Made by a program: the position numbers and the translations under genes
NCBI GenBank assembly: GCA_002412625.1
Contig: DHVK01000023.1
Coordinates: 1 to 64,000, forward strand
Length of the DNA stretch: 64,000 nucleotides
Origin: Cloacimonetes bacterium UBA5210
GTDB taxonomy: Bacteria > Cloacimonadota > Cloacimonadia > Cloacimonadales > Cloacimonadaceae
Reading direction: 5' to 3'
Part shown: one piece after another, positions 7,663-15,876 of the stretch
Layout of the letters: the number at the start of each line of letters is the position of its first letter
How positions within the stretch are numbered: the first letter of the stretch is position 1
Notes under the pieces: model-generated
What the model was told of the DNA's origin: nothing
The model's database searches: none
The model's input: the letters and a program-made list of their open reading frames with translations, nothing else

Positions 7663-10125
7663 ATGAAGTTGCTAAATAACGTTAAATTGCTGATCCTGTG
7701 TGCCTTAGCACTTTGTTTCAGCTTTGGCCATGGGGATTTGTGTGCCGGGGAAATGCTCTCCATCGGCGAACTGGAAGTGCTTTCCGAAATGCTGAATACC
7801 GAAGGCTTTAGCTTGGAGCATACCGCTTTCTACCGGGATTGGGATCCGGATACTGTGGGGAAATCGGATTGGCACTTGCAAGTGCTGAGCAGTGGGCTGA
7901 AATCCCTGCCGCTGTTAGATGATCTGCGCGCCAAAATGCAGGCCAGAACCGAGAGTGAGCTTCCGCGCTATCTGGGCAGTATCGCCAAAGAAAGCCCGTT
8001 TTACCGCTTGGAACTGCCCAATCCCCGCTTGAACTCTGCCGGTGATCTGTTCGCTTATGTGGAGCTCTGTTACCGCTTTATAAACAGAATGTATGAGCAA
8101 AGCTTTGCCGCGCTAAGCCCTGCCGCGCAAGACAGCCTCGCCGCATTCCTGATGCAAGTGATGATCGAGCAGGAAGATCACGAACGCTATCGCGGCTATT
8201 TTGCCGATCACCAGCTGCCCTGGCTGGAAGAGATGGACATTGAGGCTTTTGCCCGGCTGATCCTGAAAATGGACATGGCATCCCTGATCGCCGCTACCGA
8301 GGCAATGCTGCAGCTGCGTGATACTGTTGCCACTTTTGAACCGGTTAACGACAAGGTGCTGGTGCATAAGAGCGAATTTGGGCTGATGATTATCGGAAGC
8401 GCGAAGCACGATGTCTATAGCGCAGAAAACTTCCCCCAACTGGCTGAGTATCCCGTTTGCCTGATCCTCGACCCCGCCGGGAATGACATCTACGATATCC
8501 CTCTATATACTTCCCGCATCAATCCCCTCATGCTGCTCATCGACAAAGCCGGGAGTGATATTTATCGCTCTCGGGAACCCTCCTTCTTTGCCCGCCAGGG
8601 ACTGTTCTTTGGCATGGATATTGCCGGAGACGATGTGTATCAACTGGCAGATTTCTCTTTTTCCGCGCTGATGGGCTGCATGTGGCATCTGGACAAAGCC
8701 GGTGACGACATCTACCAGAGCGGAATCTTCTCCCAAGCCGCGGCAATCCTGGGCATCGCGTATCTGAGGGACGACGCCGGGGACGATAATTATAGCGCTC
8801 ACGCTCTGGCCCAGGCGTTTGGCTCCACTTTCGGTACCGCCGTATTGGCGGATTACTCCGGATCTGACCGCTATTACCTGGGCGGCAAATACTTTCATGC
8901 GCCATTGATGCCAAACGACTACCGCACGATGGGGCAGGGCATGGGCTACGGCATCCGTCCTTATCTGGCGGGTGGGCTGGGCTTGCTTCATGATGCACAG
9001 GGCAACGACAAATATCTGGGCGGAGTTTATGCCCAGGGTGTGGGCTATTGGTACGCCACCGGCATCCTCATGGATGAAGCCGGGAACGATGTCTATAACG
9101 CAATTTACTATCCCCAGGGCTCCGGGATTCATCTGGCAAGCGGCATTCTCTATGACGGTGCCGGAAACGACTGCTATTACAGCCGCAACGGTCCCGGACA
9201 GGGTGCCGGACACGATTACGGATTCGGGCTCTTCATCGACGGCGGCGGTGATGATGCCTACTCCATCCACGGCGGCAATGGGCTGGGACTCTCAAACTCC
9301 CTGGGTATCTTCGTGGATTCCAGTGGCAATGACCGCTATGAACGCAGTGAAGCTCAAAACTACGGCCATGCCAATTTCTCCCGCAGTACCGGAGGCTTGG
9401 GCCTCTTCCTGGATGCCGGGGGTGTGGACAGCTATCCGGATTCCACCAAGGCAAACAACACACAGTGGCAAAAAGGCACATACGGTTTTGGCAAGGATAT
9501 GGAACTCAACATCATAGAAAAACCTGAACCGGAAAAAGATGAAGAACAACTGGCTGCTCCTGCCGCTGATGCCCCCATCGCGGAAATCTTCGCCGCAGCC
9601 TCCGAATGGGAAGTGGGCAACGCCGTAAGCCGGGTACGCACTGCCCGCCAATACATGCTGGAGCGCGCCGCTGAAGCCCGTTCCTACATCGCGGAACATA
9701 AGCTGGCAAACAAATCCGGCTTGGAATACCGCGCGTTGCAAGCCCTGTGCAAGCAAGACACGGAGTTCAGAGAAATACTATTGGGTCACACCGCCAATCC
9801 CGATTCCATGAAGGCAAAGACCGCAATCTCGCTGCTGGCAGGTGAGCGAGACAACCGGATCTTGCCGCAATTGGCGCAACATCTGGCTGAAGCACGCTAC
9901 ACCGCTTCGTGCATCGCCGCCCTGGGCAATCTGGATGCCCCGGAGAGCCTGCAACTTCTTTTACAACAAAAGGATCAGCCAAATGAGCGCCTGCGCTTTT
10001 TGGTGGCAAGATCCATCAGCATGCACAAAAGTGCTGAGGCCAAGCTTGCACTGGAAGAGTTCCACGACGACCCTTCGTTCCTGATTCAAGCGCTAATCCG
10101 CAACCTGCCAAAGGAAAACACATGA
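7663..10125 (+). CDS. Secreted repeat protein with twelve DxxGxDxY units and a HEAT-like C-terminus
   Basis: An 820-residue protein; ATG 7663 is chosen because GAGG lies five bases upstream and a signal peptide follows at once. Residues 1-265 are helical. From about 266 to 595 there are twelve units spaced about 22-45 residues apart, each with a D-x-x-G-[NSDV]-D-x-Y core (for example LDPAGNDIY, MDEAGNDVY, LDAGGVDSY) separated by Gly-rich strands with recurring QGxG. This suggests a metal-binding beta-solenoid, an inference only. The last 150 residues resemble HEAT repeats. The function is unknown. Its stop overlaps the rsmG start (ATGA), so the genes are translationally coupled. Confidence 0.75.
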   Translation: MKLLNNVKLLILCALALCFSFGHGDLCAGEMLSIGELEVLSEMLNTEGFSLEHTAFYRDWDPDTVGKSDWHLQVLSSGLKSLPLLDDLRAKMQARTESELPRYLGSIAKESPFYRLELPNPRLNSAGDLFAYVELCYRFINRMYEQSFAALSPAAQDSLAAFLMQVMIEQEDHERYRGYFADHQLPWLEEMDIEAFARLILKMDMASLIAATEAMLQLRDTVATFEPVNDKVLVHKSEFGLMIIGSAKHDVYSAENFPQLAEYPVCLILDPAGNDIYDIPLYTSRINPLMLLIDKAGSDIYRSREPSFFARQGLFFGMDIAGDDVYQLADFSFSALMGCMWHLDKAGDDIYQSGIFSQAAAILGIAYLRDDAGDDNYSAHALAQAFGSTFGTAVLADYSGSDRYYLGGKYFHAPLMPNDYRTMGQGMGYGIRPYLAGGLGLLHDAQGNDKYLGGVYAQGVGYWYATGILMDEAGNDVYNAIYYPQGSGIHLASGILYDGAGNDCYYSRNGPGQGAGHDYGFGLFIDGGGDDAYSIHGGNGLGLSNSLGIFVDSSGNDRYERSEAQNYGHANFSRSTGGLGLFLDAGGVDSYPDSTKANNTQWQKGTYGFGKDMELNIIEKPEPEKDEEQLAAPAADAPIAEIFAAASEWEVGNAVSRVRTARQYMLERAAEARSYIAEHKLANKSGLEYRALQALCKQDTEFREILLGHTANPDSMKAKTAISLLAGERDNRILPQLAQHLAEARYTASCIAALGNLDAPESLQLLLQQKDQPNERLRFLVARSISMHKSAEAKLALEEFHDDPSFLIQALIRNLPKENT

Positions 10126-10763
10126 TTATCGAAAAACAGATCTTTGAAGACTACCTGATCAAACTCGGACTGCCGGACATCCCTCAACTGATGGGCAGAT
10201 TCGAGCACTTTCATAAACTGCTGACCGAGCACAACAAACAGGTGAACCTGGTCTCCCGCAAAATGCCGCCTCAGAGCTACTGGGTTCAGCATTTCCTTGA
10301 CAGTCTGCTCGCTGTGGAATGTTTGGATTTTGCGGATAAAACCGTATTGGACTTCGGAACCGGGGGAGGTTTACCCGGGATTCCCATCCAATTGGTCAGT
10401 ACCGGTTGTGAAATGGTGCTTTTAGATAGCACGGCAAAGAAGACCAAGATTCTCACCGAGATCGTGGAAGCGCTTTCTCTGTCAAACACCAGTGTGGAAT
10501 GTGCCCGGCTGGAAGACTACGCTTTTTTGGCGCGGCGTCCCAGTTTTGATCTCATTCTCTGCCGGGCAGTGGCTTTGGAAGAGCGCTACTATTCCCCGCT
10601 GAGGCGCTTATTGAAGCCTTCCGGGCATCTGGTGATGTACAAATCGCGCTCTATGGCCGATCTGGAAGGGATCAAGCACACGCAAATCCTGGCCCGGGAA
10701 GACGAACATCTGGGCCAGAGAAGCTTGATCCAGGTAGCCCAGCGCGACCTCATGAAACGCTAA
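10122..10763 (+). CDS. rsmG: 16S rRNA (guanine-527-N7)-methyltransferase RsmG (GidB)
   Basis: A 213-residue class-I SAM methyltransferase of usual RsmG length. The SAM-binding glycine loop GTGGGLPG is at 79-86, after the family motif VNLVSR (41-46), and FDLILCRAVA matches the motif that carries conserved residues in RsmG. It methylates G527 of 16S rRNA in the cytoplasm. It overlaps the upstream secreted repeat gene by four bases and lies 26 bases before parA, the classic gidB-soj-spo0J order. Confidence 0.95.
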   Translation: MIIEKQIFEDYLIKLGLPDIPQLMGRFEHFHKLLTEHNKQVNLVSRKMPPQSYWVQHFLDSLLAVECLDFADKTVLDFGTGGGLPGIPIQLVSTGCEMVLLDSTAKKTKILTEIVEALSLSNTSVECARLEDYAFLARRPSFDLILCRAVALEERYYSPLRRLLKPSGHLVMYKSRSMADLEGIKHTQILAREDEHLGQRSLIQVAQRDLMKR

Positions 10764-10789
10764 TGATAAGGATATGAAATAGATAGTAT

Positions 10790-11554
10790 ATGGCAAAGAT
10801 TATTACGATCGTAAACCAGAAAGGTGGTGTGGGCAAGACTACCACCACCGTGAACCTTGCTGCGGCTCTCGCCGTGCTGGAGAAGCGCACCCTGCTGATC
10901 GATTTTGACCCCCAGGGCAATGCCTCCAGCGGCGTGGGCATCGAGAAAGACAAGGTGCAACTGCAGGTCTATGACGCGCTGATCGGCAGAGTCCCGCTTG
11001 CGGATTGCATCCTGCCCACCAGCACTCAAAACCTCTTCTGCGTTCCCGGCAACATCAACCTCACCGGGGCGGAAATTGAGCTGGTGCACGAGTTTGCCCG
11101 CGAACACAAGCTGAAAGAAGCATTGCAGCCCATATTGGCAGACTGGGATTACATCCTCATCGATTGCCCGCCATCGCTGGGACTGCTCACTGTGAACGCC
11201 ATGACCGCCTCCACGGATGTGCTCGTGCCCATTCAGTGCGAATATTACGCTCTGGAAGGGGTTAGCCAGCTACTCACCACCATCCGCCTGATCCAGAAAA
11301 ACCTGAACCCCGGTTTGAATATCTTGGGCATTCTGCTCACGATGTTCGATAAGCGGGTGAACCTCAGCATGCAGGTGGCCAAGGAAGTGCATCGCTATTT
11401 CAAAGAAAAGGTGTTCCGCAGCGTGATCCCCCGCAATATCAAGCTCACTGAAGCACCCAGTTTCGGCAAGCCGATCTTTCTCTACGATATCCGCTCTCCG
11501 GGCGCAATGAGCTACCTGAACCTCGCCAACGAAGTAATCGAGCGTTACAAATGA
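10790..11554 (+). CDS. parA: Chromosome partitioning ATPase ParA/Soj
   Basis: A 254-residue ParA/MinD-family ATPase. The deviant Walker A motif KGGVGKTT is at 11-18, followed by the Walker A' LLIDFDPQGNAS and Walker B YILIDCPPSLG. This small form, lacking an N-terminal DNA-binding domain, is the chromosomal Soj type that works with ParB in origin segregation. It is 26 bases downstream of rsmG and 10 bases upstream of parB. Confidence 0.96.
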   Translation: MAKIITIVNQKGGVGKTTTTVNLAAALAVLEKRTLLIDFDPQGNASSGVGIEKDKVQLQVYDALIGRVPLADCILPTSTQNLFCVPGNINLTGAEIELVHEFAREHKLKEALQPILADWDYILIDCPPSLGLLTVNAMTASTDVLVPIQCEYYALEGVSQLLTTIRLIQKNLNPGLNILGILLTMFDKRVNLSMQVAKEVHRYFKEKVFRSVIPRNIKLTEAPSFGKPIFLYDIRSPGAMSYLNLANEVIERYK

Positions 11555-11564
11555 AGAGGCAACC

Positions 11565-12413
11565 ATGAACGAACATCTTGGACGCGGCCTCTCCGCCCTG
11601 ATTCCCAATGGCGAGAATGAGCAAAGACCCAGCGCGGGAATCGGCACCCTGCCCATCGGACGCATCCGCCCAAACCGCTATCAGCCCCGCAAAAAGTTCG
11701 ATCCCGATCGTTTGCAGGAACTTGCCCAATCCATCCTGGAGAACGGCATCATCCAGCCCCTGATCGTTACCAAAAGTGAAGGTAGCGATTACGAGCTGAT
11801 CGCCGGAGAACGCAGGCTGGAAGCCGCCAAACTGGCAGGGCTGGATTCTGTTCCGGTGGTCATCCGCTCGGTTTCCAAGAAAGAGCAACTGCAGCTGGCG
11901 ATCATCGAAAACATCCAGCGGGAAGATCTCGACCCGATCGAGGAAGCCATGGCATATCAAGCTTTGGCAGAAGATTTTGGGCTCACGCACGCGGATATCG
12001 CCCAGGTGATGGCAAAGGAACGCACCACGATCTCGAACAGTCTGCGCCTTTTGAAGCTGCCAGCCGAGGTCATCAGCATGGTTGCTTCCGAGCTGCTCAG
12101 CGCCGGACACGCCCGCGCGGTGCTGATGGTGGAGCCGGAGCTTCAGCAAGCCTTCGCCGGGTTCATCATCAAATACAAACTCACCGTGCGCCAAGCCGAA
12201 GACAAGGCCAAGAGCTTCGCCCAAAGCCTGGACAAAACCGGCGAGCCCACCCCCAGGACAACCCTCACCCGAAGCCTGGAACTAGAACTGAGCGGCATCC
12301 TGCAAACCAAGGTTCAGATCAAAGAGAACAAAGGCCGCGGCAAGATCACTCTGGAATTCAAGACTCAGCACGAGCTGGATAGATTAAAGACCCTATTGGA
12401 AAAACTGAGGTAA
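11565..12413 (+). CDS. parB: Chromosome partitioning protein ParB/Spo0J
   Basis: A 282-residue ParB. The N-terminus MNEHLGRGLSALI is typical of chromosomal ParB. The CTPase fold carries the GERRLEAA box (81-88) and ENIQRED (115-121), followed by an HTH segment (about 130-165) and a C-terminal dimerisation domain. It binds parS and spreads as a CTP-dependent clamp. A GAGG site precedes the ATG. I found no convincing parS palindrome in the window. Confidence 0.95.
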   Translation: MNEHLGRGLSALIPNGENEQRPSAGIGTLPIGRIRPNRYQPRKKFDPDRLQELAQSILENGIIQPLIVTKSEGSDYELIAGERRLEAAKLAGLDSVPVVIRSVSKKEQLQLAIIENIQREDLDPIEEAMAYQALAEDFGLTHADIAQVMAKERTTISNSLRLLKLPAEVISMVASELLSAGHARAVLMVEPELQQAFAGFIIKYKLTVRQAEDKAKSFAQSLDKTGEPTPRTTLTRSLELELSGILQTKVQIKENKGRGKITLEFKTQHELDRLKTLLEKLR

Positions 12414-12416
12414 ATT

Positions 12417-13487
12417 ATGCAGAAAGTTATCGTAACCGGTGGAGCCGGATTTATCGGCGCGAACTACATCCACGAGCTCTTCGCGGATCCCGCTTTTAAT
12501 GGCAAGGTACTGAATATCGATGCACTTACCTATGCCGGAAACCCGGAATCTTTGACCGATATCGAAGCCAGGTTTGGCGGAAGCCGCTACCACTTTGAAC
12601 ACGCGGATATCTGCGACGTCCCCCGGATCAACCAGATTTTTAAGGCTTTTGAACCCGATACCATTGTAAACTTCGCTGCGGAATCCCACGTGGACCGCTC
12701 CATCGATGGTCCCCTGCAATTTGTGCAGACCAACGTGATGGGCACCGCAACCTTGCTGGCAGCCGCGCTTGAACTCTTCAAAGAGCTCCCGGCAGACCAA
12801 AAAGCCCGGTTACGCTTCCATCACGTTTCCACAGATGAAGTTTACGGCTCCCTAGGCGAAACCGGTATGTTCACGGAAGACACCCCCTACGATCCTTCCT
12901 CCCCCTATTCCGCCTCCAAGGCCGCCAGTGACCACCTGCTCCGCGCCTGGCAGCGCACCTTTGGCCTGCCCGTAACCATTTCCAATTGCTCCAACAACTA
13001 TGGAGCCTATCAATTCCCCGAAAAACTGATTCCGTTGATGATCCTGAACTGCCTTGCCCACAAACCCTTACCTGTATATGGCAAAGGCCTGAATGTGCGC
13101 GATTGGCTCTATGTGACCGACCACTGTGAGGCCATCAACACCATCATCCGCAAAGGCAAAACCGGCGAGACATACAACATCGGCGGGCACAATGAGATCA
13201 AGAACATCGACATCGTGGGCATCATTTGCGAACTCTTGGACGAACTTGAACCCAGCCCCAAAGGCATCAAATATAAAGAACTGATCACCTATGTGCAGGA
13301 TCGCCCCGGTCATGATCTGCGCTATGCCATCGACGCCGGAAAGATCGAGCGCGAACTGGGCTGGAAACCACGCGAAACCTTCCAAAGCGGTATCCGCAAA
13401 ACCATCGTCTGGTATCTGGAAAACCAACAGTGGTGGAAAAACATCCAGGATAAGAGCTACCAACAGCAGAGGCTGGGAGTCTTATAG
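12417..13487 (+). CDS. rfbB: dTDP-glucose 4,6-dehydratase RfbB
   Basis: A 356-residue extended short-chain dehydrogenase. NAD-binding TGGAGFIG at 7-14, the dehydratase signature STDEVYG at 138-144 (Asp/Glu catalytic pair) and YSASK at 164-168 (Tyr164, Lys168) are intact. It converts dTDP-glucose to dTDP-4-keto-6-deoxyglucose, the first committed step to dTDP-rhamnose and other deoxysugars. It lies four bases after parB, apparently in the same transcript; no other rhamnose-pathway gene is in the window. Confidence 0.94.
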   Translation: MQKVIVTGGAGFIGANYIHELFADPAFNGKVLNIDALTYAGNPESLTDIEARFGGSRYHFEHADICDVPRINQIFKAFEPDTIVNFAAESHVDRSIDGPLQFVQTNVMGTATLLAAALELFKELPADQKARLRFHHVSTDEVYGSLGETGMFTEDTPYDPSSPYSASKAASDHLLRAWQRTFGLPVTISNCSNNYGAYQFPEKLIPLMILNCLAHKPLPVYGKGLNVRDWLYVTDHCEAINTIIRKGKTGETYNIGGHNEIKNIDIVGIICELLDELEPSPKGIKYKELITYVQDRPGHDLRYAIDAGKIERELGWKPRETFQSGIRKTIVWYLENQQWWKNIQDKSYQQQRLGVL

Positions 13488-13606
13488 TTCATCCCGGTTT
13501 GTGGCACAAAAGGCACTTCTCTATCCCTGGGGAAAGGATGGATAAGCACGGAGAAAAGCCCTGATCCCTCCTCCCACAGACTTTTTGCCGCTAGCCCCAC
13601 AATCCT

Positions 13607-13643
13607 CTTCAAAATGCCGGGTTTCGGGATAAAGCAGTGCAAG
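13607..13643. repeat. 37-bp direct repeat, copy 1
   Basis: Begins CTTCAAAATGCCGGG and ends AAAGCAGTGCAAG. It is identical over all 37 bases to the copy at 13680-13716, and the sequences diverge at once on both sides. Confidence 0.9.
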
Positions 13644-13679
13644 ACGTATACAGCCGCGTACAATTCCACCCACAACGAG

Positions 13680-13716
13680 CTTCAAAATGCCGGGTTTCGG
13701 GATAAAGCAGTGCAAG
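13680..13716. repeat. 37-bp direct repeat, copy 2
   Basis: A perfect second copy, separated from copy 1 by 36 unrelated bases. The spacing imitates a one-spacer CRISPR, but there are only two copies and no cas gene. Confidence 0.9.
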
Positions 13717-13826
13717 GCTTGAGACACCACCAAATCGAATTCTCCGTTATTTTTGGGATTTCAGCAAAATAGCATTGGCAGGTAATCGACAGAAAAACGA
13801 GATAAACAATCAACGAGTATAGTATG

Positions 13827-13856
13827 AACCGCTTCCGCTGGGGGGCGGTTTTTTTT
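13827..13856 (+). terminator. Intrinsic terminator downstream of rfbB
   Basis: AACCGC (13827-13832) pairs with GCGGTT (13845-13850), followed by a run of eight T (13849-13856). It lies 340 bases past the rfbB stop, so the transcript would include the 37-bp repeats, unless an unrecognised small RNA starts between them. Confidence 0.7.
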
Positions 13857-13892
13857 GGTTCTTAGTTCTTTGGTGCTGCGGTATGGGGATTT

Positions 13893-14011
13893 CGCAGCTT
13901 CGGAAAGCTGCGTTACGGGGATTTCGTAGCGGAGGATTCCGATCCTCCGAAGTGGTGATTCGTAGCTTCGGAAAGCTACGTTACGGGATTTCGCAGCTTC
14001 GGAAAGCTGCG
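13893..14011. repeat. Cluster of four 20-base perfect hairpins (8-bp stem, 4-base loop)
   Basis: Hairpins at 13893-13912 and 13992-14011 (CGCAGCTT/AAGCTGCG, loop CGGA), 13930-13949 (CGGAGGAT/ATCCTCCG, loop TCCG) and 13961-13980 (CGTAGCTT/AAGCTACG, loop CGGA). Phrases such as TTACGGGATTTCG recur between them. Two more hairpins of the same 8-4-8 geometry but different stem sequence occur at 25463 and 25509. Confidence 0.8.
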
Positions 14012-14258
14012 CTACGGGAACTCACTGGCGCTTCAGCAGATTTCAAGCTCATATCGAGCTGTTATAAAGCCATCACCACCCGAGTATAATGCCTGGATAA
14101 CAGCATAAACCCGCCTCAGCCGGATTGGCTTGCTTGCTTTGGGATCGGGACGAAGAATTTACTTGACCAAATGCAGGATTAGTAAATCTTGATAGCATAT
14201 TCGAAGTTGAAGAAGCGTTTGTCCATGTCCAGTTGCCTTCTCCTCGTCGGCTCCGTTG

Positions 14259-14306
14259 ATCTGGTTTCTGCAGCGCAGTCAATCACTGCAGATGCGTGAA
14301 CCAGAT
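14259..14306. repeat. Imperfect inverted repeat
   Basis: ATCTGGTT (14259-14266) pairs with AACCAGAT (14299-14306), and inside it CTGCAG occurs at 14268 and 14286, giving a 48-base imperfect stem-loop. Role unknown. Confidence 0.5.
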
Positions 14307-14433
14307 TCACAATTTCACGGCAGAAACAGAACAGCATGAGCCCGTAGTATCCCGCAAAATTTCTGCAAGGTGAAATTATGCAGGAAAAGAGAAAAGCCGC
14401 AGTATAAACATGCATCATGGGAAACACGCCTAA

Positions 14434-14492
14434 GCTTCACATAGAAATATTTGTTGCTTAATTTACTATATCGTATAGATTTAGTGTGAAGC
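14434..14492 (+). promoter_or_regulatory. Putative promoter of the PqqD-like operon, framed by inverted repeats
   Basis: TTGTTG (14451-14456), a 17-base spacer and TATAGA (14474-14479) resemble a sigma-70 promoter. It is enclosed by an 8-bp inverted repeat, GCTTCACA (14434-14441) and TGTGAAGC (14485-14492). The right arm would overlap the transcription start, as an operator for a dimeric regulator might. This is inferred from sequence pattern only. Confidence 0.4.
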
Positions 14493-14548
14493 GTGCCGAA
14501 AGATACCGATCACTTAGCGAACAGCACGCCGCCTTCCCGGGAGGAATA

Positions 14549-14797
14549 ATGGACTTTAGCAGATTGCAGAACCTGGCCATGAACGACAATGGCTTTATTT
14601 TTGACCCTAATTCGGGATACAGTTACACAAGTAACGAAACCGGAATTTACATCATGAAACTGTTATCTCAGGGCATAGACAAAGAAACTGTCCGGGAGAA
14701 AGTTCTGGCAGAATACGAAGTAAGCGAAGACAATTTCAACAGCGATTTTGAACACTATATGCTGATGCTTGAAGCACTCGGTTTGGTGGAATTCTGA
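14549..14797 (+). CDS. PqqD-like protein (candidate RiPP recognition element)
   Basis: An 82-residue protein starting at ATG 14549, with GGGAGGA five bases upstream; the frame is open further upstream but has no signal there. The pattern fits the PqqD fold: an N-terminal beta segment (GFIFDPNSGYSYTSNETGIYIMKLL) written here in part as NGFIFDPNSGY, then a winged-helix with IDKETVREKVLAEYEV and a C-terminal FEHYMLMLEALGLVEF helix. PqqD-type domains bind leader peptides and hand them to modifying enzymes. It is the first gene of a seven-gene overlapping operon; its TGA overlaps the ATG of the ATP-grasp gene by one base. The family call rests on length, helix pattern and context. Confidence 0.7.
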   Translation: MDFSRLQNLAMNDNGFIFDPNSGYSYTSNETGIYIMKLLSQGIDKETVREKVLAEYEVSEDNFNSDFEHYMLMLEALGLVEF

Positions 14798-15876
14798 TGC
14801 ACCGGTCACCCCAAAACCCGGATCTTTCCGCCCTGGACATCACCATAGCAGTCACCGGACTAAAGACGGGCGACAATCCCCAGCCCGGAGTGCCGGTAAT
14901 CCGCAGCATCCGCGCGGCAGGCTTCAAAGGCAGAATCATCGGGCTGGTGTACGATTCCATGGAATCCGGGATTTATCTGGACGATCTGGTGGATGAAGTG
15001 TATCAGATGCCCTACCCCTCTGCCGGAGCTGAAGCGTTTCTGACCCGCATGGAATACATCGTTGCCAAAAGCAAGATCGACGTGATCATCCCCACTCTGG
15101 ACGCGGAAGTGATTCTGTATATCCGTTTGCAGGATGAACTTCGCAAGCTGGGCATCCACAGCTATCTGCCCACGGAGGAATGCTTTTTGTTGCGCGATAA
15201 AACCAAGCTTGCCACCTACTTCCCGCCCCGGGGGATTCTGGTGCCAGATACCGCATTGGTGAGCGAGATCAGCCAGATCATCAGCAGCAAAGAACAGTAT
15301 CCCATGATGATCAAGGGGCGCTATTATGAAGCGTATAAAGCCAACAACGTGGAAGAAGGGCTGAAGTATTTCTATGAAATCGAGAGCCGCTGGGGCTTGC
15401 CCATCATTCTGCAAAAAATGATCCCCGGTGATGAATACAACATCGTGATCGTTGGCGATGGCGAAGGTGGCATCCTGGGCATGGTGCCCCAAAAGAAGCT
15501 GGTGATTACGGACAAAGGCAAAGGCTTCGGGGGCGTGGTGGTGAAAAACCAGCAATTGGAAGAATTTGCCACCAAGGTTATCGCTCTGCTCAAATGGCGC
15601 GGACCCTGCGAACTGGAAGTGATGCGCGGTTACGACAGACAGTATTACCTGATCGAGATCAATCCCCGCTTTCCGGCCTGGGTGCGTTTGGCAGAAGGTT
15701 CCGGGCAAAACCAGCCTGCGGCAGTGGTGCTGAAAGCCCTGGGCCAAGACCTTGCCCCACTCCCGCAGTGTAAATCCGGCACCCTGTTCATCCGGCATGC
15801 CGAGGACATCATTACAGACATCTCCTTGATGGGCGAAATCTCTGCTAAAAGCGAACTTATGAAGAAGGAAAAATGA
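14797..15876 (+). CDS. ATP-grasp enzyme (CarB/PylC-like ligase)
   Basis: A 359-residue protein with a pre-ATP-grasp Rossmann-like domain (1-120), a central ATP-binding segment (MMIKGRYYEAYKA, then IILQKMIPGDEYNIVIVGD), and the metal/ATP motif ELEVMRG...YYLIEINPRFPAW, where E and N ligate magnesium as in carbamoyl-phosphate synthase large chain. ATP-grasp enzymes activate a carboxylate as acyl phosphate and join it to an amine or thiol. The substrate is unknown. Placement directly between a PqqD-like protein and a PLP decarboxylase, with overlaps of one and four bases, suggests an amino-acid or peptide ligation step. Confidence 0.82.
   Translation: MHRSPQNPDLSALDITIAVTGLKTGDNPQPGVPVIRSIRAAGFKGRIIGLVYDSMESGIYLDDLVDEVYQMPYPSAGAEAFLTRMEYIVAKSKIDVIIPTLDAEVILYIRLQDELRKLGIHSYLPTEECFLLRDKTKLATYFPPRGILVPDTALVSEISQIISSKEQYPMMIKGRYYEAYKANNVEEGLKYFYEIESRWGLPIILQKMIPGDEYNIVIVGDGEGGILGMVPQKKLVITDKGKGFGGVVVKNQQLEEFATKVIALLKWRGPCELEVMRGYDRQYYLIEINPRFPAWVRLAEGSGQNQPAAVVLKALGQDLAPLPQCKSGTLFIRHAEDIITDISLMGEISAKSELMKKEK

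Larger units (their letters stand above)
13488..14548. other. 1-kb gene-free region rich in repeats and hairpins
   Basis: Between rfbB and the PqqD-like operon there is no supportable gene. The stretch contains two copies of a 37-bp repeat, one good intrinsic terminator, four 20-base hairpins of identical architecture, a longer inverted repeat at 14259-14306, and a promoter flanked by inverted repeats just before the operon. These are listed separately. Confidence 0.7.

Noticed and set aside
12685..12700. parS-like CACGTG palindrome in rfbB
   Set aside because: It matches only the central CACGTG and is explained by the codons for the conserved SHVD residues of RfbB; the outer parS bases do not fit.
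13607..13716. Possible CRISPR array
   Set aside because: Only two repeats and one 36-base gap, no cas genes, and no leader; listed as a direct repeat instead.
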